Shown in pieces: positions 1 through 8,030 of a DNA stretch of 11,769 bases (positions are counted from its first letter, which is position 1; the number at the start of each line of letters is the position of its first letter). Both the position numbers and the translations under genes were made by a program. Under the pieces are notes generated by a model. That model saw only the letters and a list, made by a program, of their open reading frames with translations, was not told the DNA's origin and made no database searches. The DNA lies in the NCBI GenBank assembly GCA_009698295.1, contig WLQO01000030.1, positions 1 through 11,769 on the forward strand. Direction: 5' to 3'. Origin of the DNA: Actinomycetota bacterium. GTDB taxonomy: Bacteria > Actinomycetota > Actinomycetes > Nanopelagicales > Nanopelagicaceae.

Positions 1-822
1 ACAGTAACGAATCATGCCAAATGTTCCGACTTTATCTAGAACACCTAAGAGCAATACAGAAGTACCTGGAGTTGCTGATTTTGCTGCATCTGGAAGCCAG
101 GTATGGAGTGGCCAAAGTGGGGCTTTGATTGCAAAGGCGATAAAGAATCCAAGGAAAAGTGCATTCTCCATCATTGGGGTAAGCACGGTGTTCAAGCCAG
201 CGAGCGTTGTGATGTCGAAGGTTCGGTTTCCATAACGAGTCGACATCACGAAAATGCCAATGATGGAGGCCAACATTAGGAGACCACCGAAAAGGCTATA
301 GAGCAAGAATTTAACTGCTGCAGCAGCGCGTTCGCCTGAGCCGAATCCACCAATTAGGAAGTAAACCGGCACCAACATTGCTTCAAAGAAAACATAGAAC
401 AAGAAGACATCGGTCGATGCAAATACGCCGATCATCATCGTTTCCAGAACCAGGATAAGTGAGTAGAAAGTCTTCGCGCTCCAACGTCCGCCTTCAGATT
501 CGTTCCATCCGGCTATAACCACGATTGGAGTTAACAGAACTGACATAAGGATTAGCACTAACGCGATTCCATCCACGCCAAGTGCATAGTTGATTCCAAA
601 GGCTGGAATCCATTGGTATTTCTCCACAAATTGGAAACCTGTTGTATTGAAATCAAATTTAACTGTCATCAGTATTCCGACTAGGGCTACTAAAACAGTG
701 GTGGCTAGCGCAATTTGCTTGGTCAATAAAACATTTGTCTTTGGCGTGAAGGCCAAGGCAGCGGTGCCAAGTAAAGGCAGAAACATAGAAAGCGTTAATA
801 AGTTCATATCTGCGAAGTTCAT
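1..822 (-). CDS. nuoM: NADH-quinone oxidoreductase subunit M, 3' end cut by window edge
   Basis: NuoM is one of the three antiporter-like proton-channel subunits of the complex I membrane arm. The first 274 residues are present (MNFADMNLLTL to FGMIRYC) and the frame runs open off the left edge. Full-length homologues are about 500-550 residues, so roughly half is visible. The sequence is strongly hydrophobic with repeated membrane helices. Family signatures visible are YVFFEAMLVPVYFLIGGFG (about residues 143-161), with the conserved channel glutamate at E147, and AIKAPLWPLHTWLPDA (231-246), with the conserved lysine at K233. A second lysine at K264 sits in GVLDKVGTFG, in the middle of the channel series. 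The ATG (822-820) overlaps the nuoL stop as ATGA. The upstream ribosome site is weak (a GGGTGG-like stretch), so translation probably depends on coupling to nuoL. The truncation is only the window limit. Confidence 0.96.
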   Translation of the reverse strand, partial: MNFADMNLLTLSMFLPLLGTAALAFTPKTNVLLTKQIALATTVLVALVGILMTVKFDFNTTGFQFVEKYQWIPAFGINYALGVDGIALVLILMSVLLTPIVVIAGWNESEGGRWSAKTFYSLILVLETMMIGVFASTDVFLFYVFFEAMLVPVYFLIGGFGSGERAAAAVKFLLYSLFGGLLMLASIIGIFVMSTRYGNRTFDITTLAGLNTVLTPMMENALFLGFFIAFAIKAPLWPLHTWLPDAAKSATPGTSVLLLGVLDKVGTFGMIRYC

Positions 823-2708
823 TGTGTGACCACCCAAATTGCGGTGATTAGCGCGGCAGCGCCAACCAGAATTAACATCGCGTAGCTGCGAACAAATCCA
901 GTTTGCGTCTTGCGAAGGGAAGTACCTGATCCGATCGCCATTTGCCCGATCCCACGCACTGCACCGTCTACGACGCTTTCATCGACTTTAACCAATGCGG
1001 CTGTAATCACTTGGCCAGGGCGCATGAATAGCGCTTCGTTAATATCATCTTGCAACAAGTCACGACGTGCGATGCGTGTAAATACTGAAACGTCAACAGG
1101 GGCAACTGAGTCCACATCTGAAAGCTGGTACTTCATAACGGCAATAGCCACGCCTATTGCGACCATTAATAGCGCCAAACCAGAGACGACCATCGGTGAG
1201 AGAAGTTCTTCATGCTCGCCATGGCTTTCAAATAACGGTTCTAGCCAGTTCTTTAAAGCGCTACCACGTGATAACAAGAAACCTGAAGTAACTGAACCAA
1301 TTGCAAGAATCGCCATTGGCAGCCACATAAGTATTGGTGACTCGTGTGGATGTTGGCTATCGTCCCAACGCTTTGAACTTGTGAATGTCAAAATCATTAC
1401 GCGCGTCATATAGAAAGCGGTGATCGCTGCACCAAGAAGCGCGGTTGAGCCAAGCAAGATTCCTTTTATTCCGCCTGCATTAAATGCAGTCTCAATTAAC
1501 ATATCTTTAGAGTAGAAACCAGCAAATGGTGGAACTCCGATAATCGCCAAATATCCAAGACCGAAGGTTATAAAAGTAATCGGCATAAATTTACGCAGCG
1601 CTCCGTACTTTCGCATATTCACTTCATCATTCATGCCGTGCATGACAGAGCCTGCACCAAGGAACATACCGGCTTTAAAGAAGCCGTGGGTTAGTAAGTG
1701 CATAATTGCGAAGGCATAACCAGCAGGACCGAGGCCAGCACCCAAAATCATGTAACCAATCTGCGACATTGTTGAAGCAGCAAGTGCTTTCTTGATGTCA
1801 TCTTTAGCTGTACCGACAAGAGCTCCGAACATCAAAGTAATCGCACCAACTATTACAACCAATAGCTGCGCAGTTGGTGCGGCATCAAAGACAAAGTTAG
1901 AGCGAACAATTAGGTAAACACCCGCGGTGACCATTGTTGCTGCGTGGATCAGAGCAGATACCGGAGTCGGGCCGGCCATCGCATCGCCTAGCCAAGCTTG
2001 CAATGGAAATTGTGCTGACTTTCCAACTGCAGCAACGAGCAACATAATTCCGATCGCCGTCATCGTTGATTCAGATGCGTGATGTGCATGTTCTTTTACG
2101 CCAGCGAATGAAACGGTGCCGAGGCTAGCGAAAGCAATCATGATCGCAAATGACAAGCCCATATCGCCAATACGGTTCATAACAAAGGCTTTTTTAGAGG
2201 CAGTTGCATATGCAGGCTTCTGATTCCAGAAACCAATTAATAGGTATGAAGCTAGACCAACGCCTTCCCAACCAACATAAAGATTTAGGTATGAATCACC
2301 GAGAACCAAGAGCAACATGGCCGCGATAAAGAGGTTTAAGTAAGCAAAGAAGCGGCGGCGATCGTGATCGTGTGACATATAAGAAATTGAATAGATATGG
2401 ATCAGAGTTCCAACACCGGTGATCAATAGAACGAAACAGATCGAAAGTTGATCAAGAAGAAGTGATGCATCAACGTTAAATGAGCCAACGCTTATCCAAG
2501 AGAAAAGCTTCTGGGTTACTGGACGAGATTCGGTTGAGCGCCCCAACATTCCTGAAAGTTGGATCAAGCCAACGCCAAATGAACTTGCCGAAAGCGCAGT
2601 GGCTAGTAAATGTCCCCACTTGTCAGCGCGACGACCTAAGAGAAGTAGCGAGAGCGCGCCAAAGAGTGGCAGTGCAATTAGGTAAACGAGTCCGTTATTA
2701 GTCGCCAT
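819..2708 (-). CDS. nuoL: NADH-quinone oxidoreductase subunit L
   Basis: NuoL is the distal antiporter-like proton channel of the membrane arm. It has 629 residues, close to the usual 610-640. It is almost entirely membrane helices. Conserved segments are YVGWEGVGLASYLLIGFW (about 144-161; channel glutamate E148), VGKSAQFPLQAWLGDAMAG (228-246; lysine K230), SALIHAATMVTAG (251-263), MHLLTHGFFKAGMFLGAGS (336-354) and GFYSKD (397-402; lysine K400). After a loop with HGEHEE near 496-501, residues about 545-600 form a polar stretch that fits the long lateral helix HL. A final membrane helix spans about 606-627, as expected for NuoL rather than NuoM or NuoN. The ATG lies 2 bases after the nuoK stop, the widest junction in the operon, and has no strong Shine-Dalgarno sequence. 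The stop overlaps the nuoM start. Nothing unusual in length or residues. Confidence 0.98.
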   Translation of the reverse strand: MATNNGLVYLIALPLFGALSLLLLGRRADKWGHLLATALSASSFGVGLIQLSGMLGRSTESRPVTQKLFSWISVGSFNVDASLLLDQLSICFVLLITGVGTLIHIYSISYMSHDHDRRRFFAYLNLFIAAMLLLVLGDSYLNLYVGWEGVGLASYLLIGFWNQKPAYATASKKAFVMNRIGDMGLSFAIMIAFASLGTVSFAGVKEHAHHASESTMTAIGIMLLVAAVGKSAQFPLQAWLGDAMAGPTPVSALIHAATMVTAGVYLIVRSNFVFDAAPTAQLLVVIVGAITLMFGALVGTAKDDIKKALAASTMSQIGYMILGAGLGPAGYAFAIMHLLTHGFFKAGMFLGAGSVMHGMNDEVNMRKYGALRKFMPITFITFGLGYLAIIGVPPFAGFYSKDMLIETAFNAGGIKGILLGSTALLGAAITAFYMTRVMILTFTSSKRWDDSQHPHESPILMWLPMAILAIGSVTSGFLLSRGSALKNWLEPLFESHGEHEELLSPMVVSGLALLMVAIGVAIAVMKYQLSDVDSVAPVDVSVFTRIARRDLLQDDINEALFMRPGQVITAALVKVDESVVDGAVRGIGQMAIGSGTSLRKTQTGFVRSYAMLILVGAAALITAIWVVTQ

Positions 2709-2710
2709 GG

Positions 2711-3010
2711 TTATCGCTTCAACAAACTAGCATCATCAATTGATGCTGATCGACGGGAACGGTAAATGGTGACGATAATCGCGAGCCCAACAACGACTTC
2801 GCAAGCGGCAACCACCATCGTAAAGAAAGCAACTACCTGCCCATCAAGTGTTCCGTTGATTCGCGAAAAGGTAACTAAAGTTAAATTGGCTGCGTTAAGC
2901 ATTAGTTCAACACACATAAATACGACAATCGCATTGCGCCGAACAACGACTCCAACCGCGCCGATCGTAAACAAGATTGCAGATAAGTAAAGATAATTAT
3001 TGATATTCAT
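2711..3010 (-). CDS. nuoK: NADH-quinone oxidoreductase subunit K
   Basis: NuoK is a small membrane subunit that, with NuoJ, links the quinone-site module to the antiporter-like subunits and contributes a proton path. At 99 residues it matches the family's usual length of about 100. Three membrane helices are visible, near residues 7-23, 28-47 and 58-83. The two functionally important helix glutamates are present: E35 in MCVELMLNAANL and E71 in AACEVVVGLAI (equivalent to E36 and E72 of the E. coli protein). A short polar tail, SRRSASIDDASLLKR, ends the protein. The ATG overlaps the nuoJ stop by one base (TAATG) and is preceded by a strong GGAGGAG ribosome site 5 bases upstream. That makes this one of the better-initiated genes of the run. 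Confidence 0.98.
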   Translation of the reverse strand: MNINNYLYLSAILFTIGAVGVVVRRNAIVVFMCVELMLNAANLTLVTFSRINGTLDGQVVAFFTMVVAACEVVVGLAIIVTIYRSRRSASIDDASLLKR

Positions 3011-3789
3011 TACTTCTCCTCCACAACCGTTGTGTCGACGTTATCGAGTTGGAATTGGCTTGAATCGATTACATCTCCGCGGGCTTTAAGCGTTGCAGAT
3101 ATAGAAGATGGCGCTGGTGTGCCATCTGGCAGAAGTGCTGGAACATCGACTGCGTTATGTCGTGCAAAAACTCCAGGGCCAGGCAGACCAGCTGCGCCAG
3201 CGAGTGATCCGCTGCGGAAGCGATTTACCGCTTGTTCGCGCTGAGTTGGTCGCGCATTTGTTCGTTGATGATGCGCCAGAACCATTGCTCCCAGAGCGGC
3301 AGTAATCAATAACGCAGATACAACTTCAAATGGCCAAACATATTTTGAGAAGAGGAGTTCGGCCAGACCTTGCACATTTCCTAAAGCGTTTGCGCCTTCC
3401 AGCCCAACTGCTTGTCGTCCCAAAGTGGCATGGCCGAGAAGTGAAACCAAAAGTCCACCGAAACCAACGGCCGCTGTAATCGCTATTGGGCGCAGTCCAG
3501 TAATTGTTTCAGTTAGCGAATCTGATGAATCAACGCCAACCAACATAAGAATAAAGAGGAAGAGCATCATGACCGCACCGGTGTAGACGATTACTTGCAC
3601 GATGCCTAGGAAGAGCGCATCTTGAGCAATGTAGAAGATCGCTAAAGTAATCATGACCCAAGCGAGCAAGAGCGCGGAGTGAACTGCTTTCTTAACTAAA
3701 AGCATTCCAAGCGCTGCTAATACTGCAAGCGGTGCTAAAAACCAGAAGAGCGCAGTCTCTGGACTTTGAATAGTCAGTAACGGTTGCAT
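3010..3789 (-). CDS. nuoJ: NADH-quinone oxidoreductase subunit J
   Basis: NuoJ is a membrane subunit next to NuoK and NuoH, and its third helix is thought to help couple quinone reduction to pumping. It has 259 residues. About five membrane helices occupy residues 12-32, 36-57, 60-86, 100-121 and 152-174. The family signature VQVIVYTGAVMMLFLFILML lies at about 64-83. The last 85 residues (about 174-259) are hydrophilic and rich in Arg, Pro, Ser and Asp, and are predicted to be cytoplasmic. E. coli NuoJ (about 184 residues) lacks this tail, while actinobacterial NuoJ proteins of about 260 residues have one, so it is a lineage feature. The start overlaps the nuoI stop by one base (TAATG), with AGGAGA as ribosome site 7 bases upstream. 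The stop overlaps the nuoK ATG in the same way. Confidence 0.97.
   Translation of the reverse strand: MQPLLTIQSPETALFWFLAPLAVLAALGMLLVKKAVHSALLLAWVMITLAIFYIAQDALFLGIVQVIVYTGAVMMLFLFILMLVGVDSSDSLTETITGLRPIAITAAVGFGGLLVSLLGHATLGRQAVGLEGANALGNVQGLAELLFSKYVWPFEVVSALLITAALGAMVLAHHQRTNARPTQREQAVNRFRSGSLAGAAGLPGPGVFARHNAVDVPALLPDGTPAPSSISATLKARGDVIDSSQFQLDNVDTTVVEEK
3016..3022 (-). promoter_or_regulatory. Strong ribosome binding site of nuoK
   Basis: On the minus strand this reads GGAGGAG, 5 bases before the nuoK ATG at 3010. It lies inside the last codons of nuoJ (within VVEEK). It is one of the strongest Shine-Dalgarno sequences in the window. Confidence 0.7.
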
Positions 3790-4427
3790 TACTTGATCTC
3801 CTGTGAAGGATGGGCTTCTGTGACATCGCCGTTGTAATAATTAGTATCTGTCATGCCTGGATACATTGGATGCGGTGGTGGCAACATGCCAGCACGAAGT
3901 GGACCGAGTAGATCATCTTTTTCAAAAATTAACTTGCTGCGGGTTGAATCTGCAAGTTCGTACTCATTTGTCATTGTCAGCGCACGAGTAGGGCAAGCTT
4001 CTATGCAAAGGCCGCAGAAGACACAACGCAGGTAGTTAATTTGATAGACCTTGCCGTAGCGCTCTCCTGGAGACATTTGATGGTCTGGAGTGTTATCTGC
4101 GCCTTCAACATAAATCGCATCTGCTGGGCAAGCCCAAGCACAGAGTTCGCAACCAATGCATTTTTCCAAACCATCTGGATGGCGATTTAATTGGTGACGC
4201 CCATGGAAACGTTCGGCTGTTGGTTCTTTAACTTCCGGGTACTGAACAGTGTTCACCTTTTTAAACATAGTAATAAAAGTGACCCAGAAGCCCTGTAATT
4301 GAGCCCAGATGCTCTTGGCGCCAGGTTGATCAACCTTTTCATATGCAACTGAAGTGATATCTACATCTTTAGAAATTTGTTTAGAGATTTGCGGTTGCAC
4401 TGAATTAGATTCGTTCTGATCAGCCAC
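3789..4427 (-). CDS. nuoI: NADH-quinone oxidoreductase subunit I (8Fe ferredoxin-like), GTG start
   Basis: NuoI carries the two [4Fe-4S] clusters (N6a, N6b) that pass electrons from NuoG toward the terminal cluster next to quinone. From the GTG start it has 212 residues, about the length of mycobacterial NuoI. The two ferredoxin motifs are CIGCELCAWACP (cysteines 90, 93, 96, 100) and CVFCGLCIEACP (cysteines 135, 138, 141, 145). The preceding HGRHQLNRHPDG and following AIYVEGADNT are typical of actinobacteria. Residues 1-38 are polar and low in complexity, followed by an amphipathic stretch (about 39-60) likely to lie on the membrane surface. An ATG at 4451-4449 would add 8 residues but has no ribosome site. 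The GTG at 4427-4425 has AAGGAGG 5 bases upstream and sits over the nuoH stop (8-base overlap), so I prefer it. Confidence 0.96.
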   Translation of the reverse strand: MADQNESNSVQPQISKQISKDVDITSVAYEKVDQPGAKSIWAQLQGFWVTFITMFKKVNTVQYPEVKEPTAERFHGRHQLNRHPDGLEKCIGCELCAWACPADAIYVEGADNTPDHQMSPGERYGKVYQINYLRCVFCGLCIEACPTRALTMTNEYELADSTRSKLIFEKDDLLGPLRAGMLPPPHPMYPGMTDTNYYNGDVTEAHPSQEIK

Positions 4428-5664
4428 GATCGCCTCCTTGGTTAGAAACATTGATGGTGGTTATTTCAGATGGAAGTGAAGGGACCGCGAAGTTTGGTTC
4501 TGATGGCGTTGGATGCACCACAGAGTCACGCTTCTTCTTTGAATTCTCAAATGCGGTGGATATTCCAAGAACAATCAGCACGACTACGCCGGCGAAAGCG
4601 AAGGTGACCGGTCGTGATTGGCTGGTAGTTGAAATTACTCGCAGAGTTGCAACAACCAAGATCCAGAGCAGTGATACTGGGATTAAAACTTTCCAACCAA
4701 ATTGCATGAACTGGTCGTAACGCAGGCGCGGTAACGTGCCGCGTAACCAAACAAAGACAAAGAAGAAGAAGAGAACCTTTATAAAGAACCAAATAAGAGT
4801 GAACCAGCCACCGAGCCATTGCTCAGTAAAGCCAAGTCCTGGGAAGGCGTGATATCCACCAAGGAACAAGGTTGTGGCAAGCGCTGAAACTGCAATGATA
4901 TTTACATATTCGGCCAAGAAGAAGAGCGCGAATTTAAGTGATGAATATTCAGTATGGAATCCACCAACGAGTTCGCCTTCAGCTTCAGCTAAATCAAAAG
5001 GTGCGCGGTTTGTTTCACCGACCATAGAAATGGCGTAAATAACAAATGATGGGAAGAGAACTAGTCCGTACCACCAGGTGTCCTGTTGGGCTTGAACGAT
5101 ACTTGAAGTCGACATCGAACCGGAGTAGATAAATACTGAAACTAGAGATAGTCCCATAGCAATTTCGTATGAAATAACTTGTGCGCTGGAACGCAGCCCA
5201 CCAAGAAGTGGGTAAGTAGAACCTGATGACCATCCAGCTAAAACAATTCCATAAACACCGACTGATGCGGTGGCCAATACATAAAGAACACCGACTGGGA
5301 TATCAGTTAATTGCATAACCGTTTTTTCACCAAAGAAGGTAACTGGACCGGTCAGCGGCATGACTGCAAAGGCCATAAATGCAGTGGTAGCGCTGATAAT
5401 CGGCGCGATAACGAATACGACTTTATCTGCCGCTGCAGGAATTAAATCTTCTTTAAGTGCCAGCTTTACGCCATCGGCGAGTGCTTGGATCAAGCCAAAC
5501 TTTCCAACGCGGTTTGGACCAACGCGCATCTGCATGCGAGCCACAATGCGGCGTTCGCCCCAAACAGACATGATCGTCAAAACGACGCACACGGCAAAGA
5601 CGATTACCGCTTTAAGGGTGATGATCCAACCTGGATCGTCTAGTAACAATTCTGCATTTTTCAT
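4420..5664 (-). CDS. nuoH: NADH-quinone oxidoreductase subunit H
   Basis: NuoH is the membrane subunit that forms the quinone-binding cavity with NuoD and NuoB and starts the proton path. It has 414 residues and about eight or nine membrane helices. Signatures are WGERRIVARMQMRVGPNRVG (35-54), GLIQALADGVKLALKED (57-73), GETNRAPFDLAEAEGELVGG (216-235) and HTEYSS (237-242). LRGTLPRLRYDQFMQFGWK (307-325) precedes the last conserved helix. An additional helix at about 352-371 is followed by a lysine/arginine patch (KKKR, 376-379) and a polar Pro/Ser tail of about 35 residues. Extra C-terminal length is known in actinobacterial NuoH. I start the gene at the ATG 5664-5662, which overlaps the nuoG stop as ATGA. 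The frame extends upstream to another ATG at 5748, but those 28 residues lie inside nuoG and do not look like NuoH. No strong ribosome site precedes the chosen ATG, so coupling to nuoG is likely. Confidence 0.97.
   Translation of the reverse strand: MKNAELLLDDPGWIITLKAVIVFAVCVVLTIMSVWGERRIVARMQMRVGPNRVGKFGLIQALADGVKLALKEDLIPAAADKVVFVIAPIISATTAFMAFAVMPLTGPVTFFGEKTVMQLTDIPVGVLYVLATASVGVYGIVLAGWSSGSTYPLLGGLRSSAQVISYEIAMGLSLVSVFIYSGSMSTSSIVQAQQDTWWYGLVLFPSFVIYAISMVGETNRAPFDLAEAEGELVGGFHTEYSSLKFALFFLAEYVNIIAVSALATTLFLGGYHAFPGLGFTEQWLGGWFTLIWFFIKVLFFFFVFVWLRGTLPRLRYDQFMQFGWKVLIPVSLLWILVVATLRVISTTSQSRPVTFAFAGVVVLIVLGISTAFENSKKKRDSVVHPTPSEPNFAVPSLPSEITTINVSNQGGDRG
4433..4439 (-). promoter_or_regulatory. 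Ribosome binding site fixing the nuoI GTG start
   Basis: Read on the minus strand this is AAGGAGG, a near-perfect Shine-Dalgarno sequence, 5 bases before the GTG at 4427-4425. It lies inside the 3' end of nuoH, coding for part of the final GGDRG region. The competing ATG at 4451-4449 is upstream of this site and has no such sequence of its own (CCACCATCA precedes it). This supports the GTG start for nuoI. Confidence 0.8.
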
Positions 5665-8030
5665 GCCTTCACCACCGTTACTACATCGCCGTGTACAGCA
5701 TTTAATGAAATCAAGGTCTGTGTGCCGAATGAATTGCGTGGAACCCAAACAGCATCATCGTGAATATCTTCAACGAGTGCCGGCAATGAGATCGCTCCAT
5801 GTGCATTTGAAACGCGAAGAGTGTCGCCATCTTTAACGCCTAAAGTTTCGGCGCGCTTTGGTGAGATAACTGCAACCGCTTTGCGAGAAGTTCCTGCCAA
5901 ATTAGCTTCACCTTTTTGCATGGTTCCAAGGTCGAGCAAGCGACGCCAAGAGGTAAGTAGAGCCTCATTACCTGAAACTTTTTTTGCACCTGTTGCAGCG
6001 ACTGTCGCGAAGTTAGCGCGTGCACCATCCCATTTACCAAGTGATGCAATTTCACGTGCCGCTTGTGTGACGGTGCCGAGCATGATGGATTCACCCATTT
6101 GATCTGCGATTGCAGAAAGGATGCGCAAGTCAGAACGATTCAATGAATCAGAAACTGCAGAATCAAAGGCGCGCGGGCGACCTTCCCAGTTAAGGAATGA
6201 TCCAGATTTTTCAGTCACTGCTGCAACCGGAAGAACTACATCGGCCACATCTGTAACTGCAGAAGATGCGATTTCAAGTGAGACAACGAAAGATTTCTTA
6301 AGGCCCGCAAGTACTTCAGAGCTGTTAGCCATATCAAGTGGATCAACTCCACCGACGACAACAGCGTCAAGATCTCCAGAATTAAGTGCAGAAATAATTT
6401 CTGATGTCGTGCGACCTGCATTTGAAGGAAGTGTAGGTACTCCCCAAACTGCGGCAATATCTACGCGGGCAGATGCATCAGCAACTGGGCGACCACCAGG
6501 AAGAAGTGCGCCAATAGCGCCTGCTTCAAGAGCTCCACGTTCACCTGCTCGACGGGGAATCCAAGCGACCTTTGCACCTGACTTATCACCGAGTTGTGAA
6601 ACGGCAGTTAGCAAACCGATTGTTTCAGAAGCGCGTTCGCCAACCAGAATTACTGATTTAGCAGTTAGCGAAAGAGCAGCAATCGCTGAGCTTTCAGCAC
6701 CTGGTGCAACTTTTATAAACTCTGCCTTCAGTTTTTCTACGCCTATTGAAAGTTTTGTGGCAACTGCGCTGACTTTCAGAGCGCGTTTGCGAACTTGCTT
6801 GTTGATGCGCAAGAAAACAATTGGTGATTCTTCTTCTGGTTCAAATCCAACCAGAACAACATGGTCAGCCACATCGATATCGCGATAGGTAGTTGTTGAA
6901 CCGACAACCTTTGCCGCAAGGAAATCGCGTTCTTCATCCGTTGTAACGCGAGCCCGGAAATCAATATCGTTTGTGCCAAGTGCGATACGAGCAAATTTGC
7001 TGTAGCCATATGCATCTTCAGTTGTTGCACGACCGCCAACAAGAACGGCGGCGCGCTTACCCTTGAGTCCGACAGCTGCTGCAGCAAGTGCTTCTGGCCA
7101 TGATGCTGGCGCAAGAACTCCATCGACGCCGCGGACAAGCGGTGTTGTTAAACGATCAACAGCTGTTACATATTTAAATGCCCAACGACCCTTGTCGCAG
7201 TTCCATTCTTCGTTTACTGAAGCATCATCACCAGCAAGGCGACGTAAGGTCTTTCCGCGGCGAACGTCAGTGCGCATATCGCAACCTGATGCGCAATGTT
7301 CGCAAGCCGATGGAGTTGAAACTAGATCAAAGGGACGTGCGCGGAAGCGGTATGTCGCTCCAGTTAAAGCTCCAACTGGACAGATCTGCACAGTGTTGCC
7401 TGAGAAATAAGATTCGAATGGTTGGTTCTCATAAATTCCAACTTGTTGCAGCGCACCGCGTTCGTTAAGAGTAATAAACGGATCACCTGCGATTTGATCA
7501 GAGAAACGAGTACAGCGTGCGCAAAGCACACAACGTTCGCGATCGAGCAATACCTGAGATGAGATAGCAACAGGCTTCTCAAAGGTGCGTTTTACGCCTT
7601 CAAAGCGAGTCTCGCCATTACCGGTGCTCATCGCTTGGTTCTGCAATGGACATTCGCCGCCCTTGTCGCAAACTGGGCAATCAAGCGGGTGGTTTACGAG
7701 TAGAAGTTCCATAACACCGCGCTGCGCTTTTTCGGCAACGGCGGAAGTTAATTGTGTTTTCACGATCATGTTTGGTTCTACCGGAATTGTGCAAGAAGCT
7801 TGTGGCTTTGGAAAGGCACGTCCGTTTATTTCAATATCAACTAAACATTGGCGACAGGCTCCAACTGGATCAAGTAGCGGGTGATCACAGAAACGCGGAA
7901 TCTGAATTCCAAGTTTTTCCGCCGCACGAATTACCAGAGTTCCCTTTGGAACGCTAACTTCAAAACCATCGATTACAACGGTAATGAGTTCTACCGCTTG
8001 CGCTGTTGTGTTCTCCTGAGTCGTTGTCAT
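5661..8030 (-). CDS. nuoG: NADH-quinone oxidoreductase subunit G (75 kDa-type iron-sulfur subunit)
   Basis: NuoG is the largest subunit of the NADH-dehydrogenase arm and wires electrons from NuoF toward NuoI. It has 789 residues, similar to other actinobacterial NuoG. The N-terminal 2Fe-2S domain has cysteines 48, 59, 62 and 80 (cluster N1b). The His-Cys3 ligands of N5 are H114, C118, C121 and C127. Cluster N4 uses C167, C170, C173 and C217. A fourth set, CEHCASGC (243, 246, 250) plus C278, fits the off-pathway cluster N7 found in some bacterial NuoG. From about residue 290 the protein is a molybdopterin-oxidoreductase-like fold, with a C-terminal MopB-like domain from about 695 (ISPKRAETLGVKDGDTLRV). 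This half has no cysteine and presumably a structural role. The ATG overlaps the nuoF stop by one base, with GGAG about 10 bases upstream. Confidence 0.98.
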   Translation of the reverse strand: MTTTQENTTAQAVELITVVIDGFEVSVPKGTLVIRAAEKLGIQIPRFCDHPLLDPVGACRQCLVDIEINGRAFPKPQASCTIPVEPNMIVKTQLTSAVAEKAQRGVMELLLVNHPLDCPVCDKGGECPLQNQAMSTGNGETRFEGVKRTFEKPVAISSQVLLDRERCVLCARCTRFSDQIAGDPFITLNERGALQQVGIYENQPFESYFSGNTVQICPVGALTGATYRFRARPFDLVSTPSACEHCASGCDMRTDVRRGKTLRRLAGDDASVNEEWNCDKGRWAFKYVTAVDRLTTPLVRGVDGVLAPASWPEALAAAAVGLKGKRAAVLVGGRATTEDAYGYSKFARIALGTNDIDFRARVTTDEERDFLAAKVVGSTTTYRDIDVADHVVLVGFEPEEESPIVFLRINKQVRKRALKVSAVATKLSIGVEKLKAEFIKVAPGAESSAIAALSLTAKSVILVGERASETIGLLTAVSQLGDKSGAKVAWIPRRAGERGALEAGAIGALLPGGRPVADASARVDIAAVWGVPTLPSNAGRTTSEIISALNSGDLDAVVVGGVDPLDMANSSEVLAGLKKSFVVSLEIASSAVTDVADVVLPVAAVTEKSGSFLNWEGRPRAFDSAVSDSLNRSDLRILSAIADQMGESIMLGTVTQAAREIASLGKWDGARANFATVAATGAKKVSGNEALLTSWRRLLDLGTMQKGEANLAGTSRKAVAVISPKRAETLGVKDGDTLRVSNAHGAISLPALVEDIHDDAVWVPRNSFGTQTLISLNAVHGDVVTVVKA

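Noticed and set aside
910..1413. A 167-residue plus-strand open frame opposite nuoL
   Set aside because: It is a shadow of nuoL in the complementary frame, with no family resemblance and no initiation signals.
2709..2710. Gap between nuoK and nuoL as a site for a promoter or terminator
   Set aside because: It is only two bases long. No hairpin or promoter-like elements stood out around it.
5665..5748. Upstream extension of nuoH by 28 residues (MGSTQFIRHTDL...)
   Set aside because: This segment overlaps nuoG coding sequence by 88 bases and has no NuoH-like sequence. The ATG at 5664 gives the normal N-terminus and the usual ATGA overlap.
5360..5836. A 158-residue plus-strand open frame across the nuoG/nuoH junction
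   Set aside because: It is antisense to two certain genes, and its composition reflects the complement of membrane-protein codons. No independent evidence for it.
6121..6888. A 255-residue open frame on the plus strand opposite nuoG
   Set aside because: It is fully antisense to a well-conserved gene. Its translation is rich in Ser, Thr, Arg and Ala with no recognisable domain, as expected from the complement of nuoG codon bias. No ribosome site or promoter was seen.
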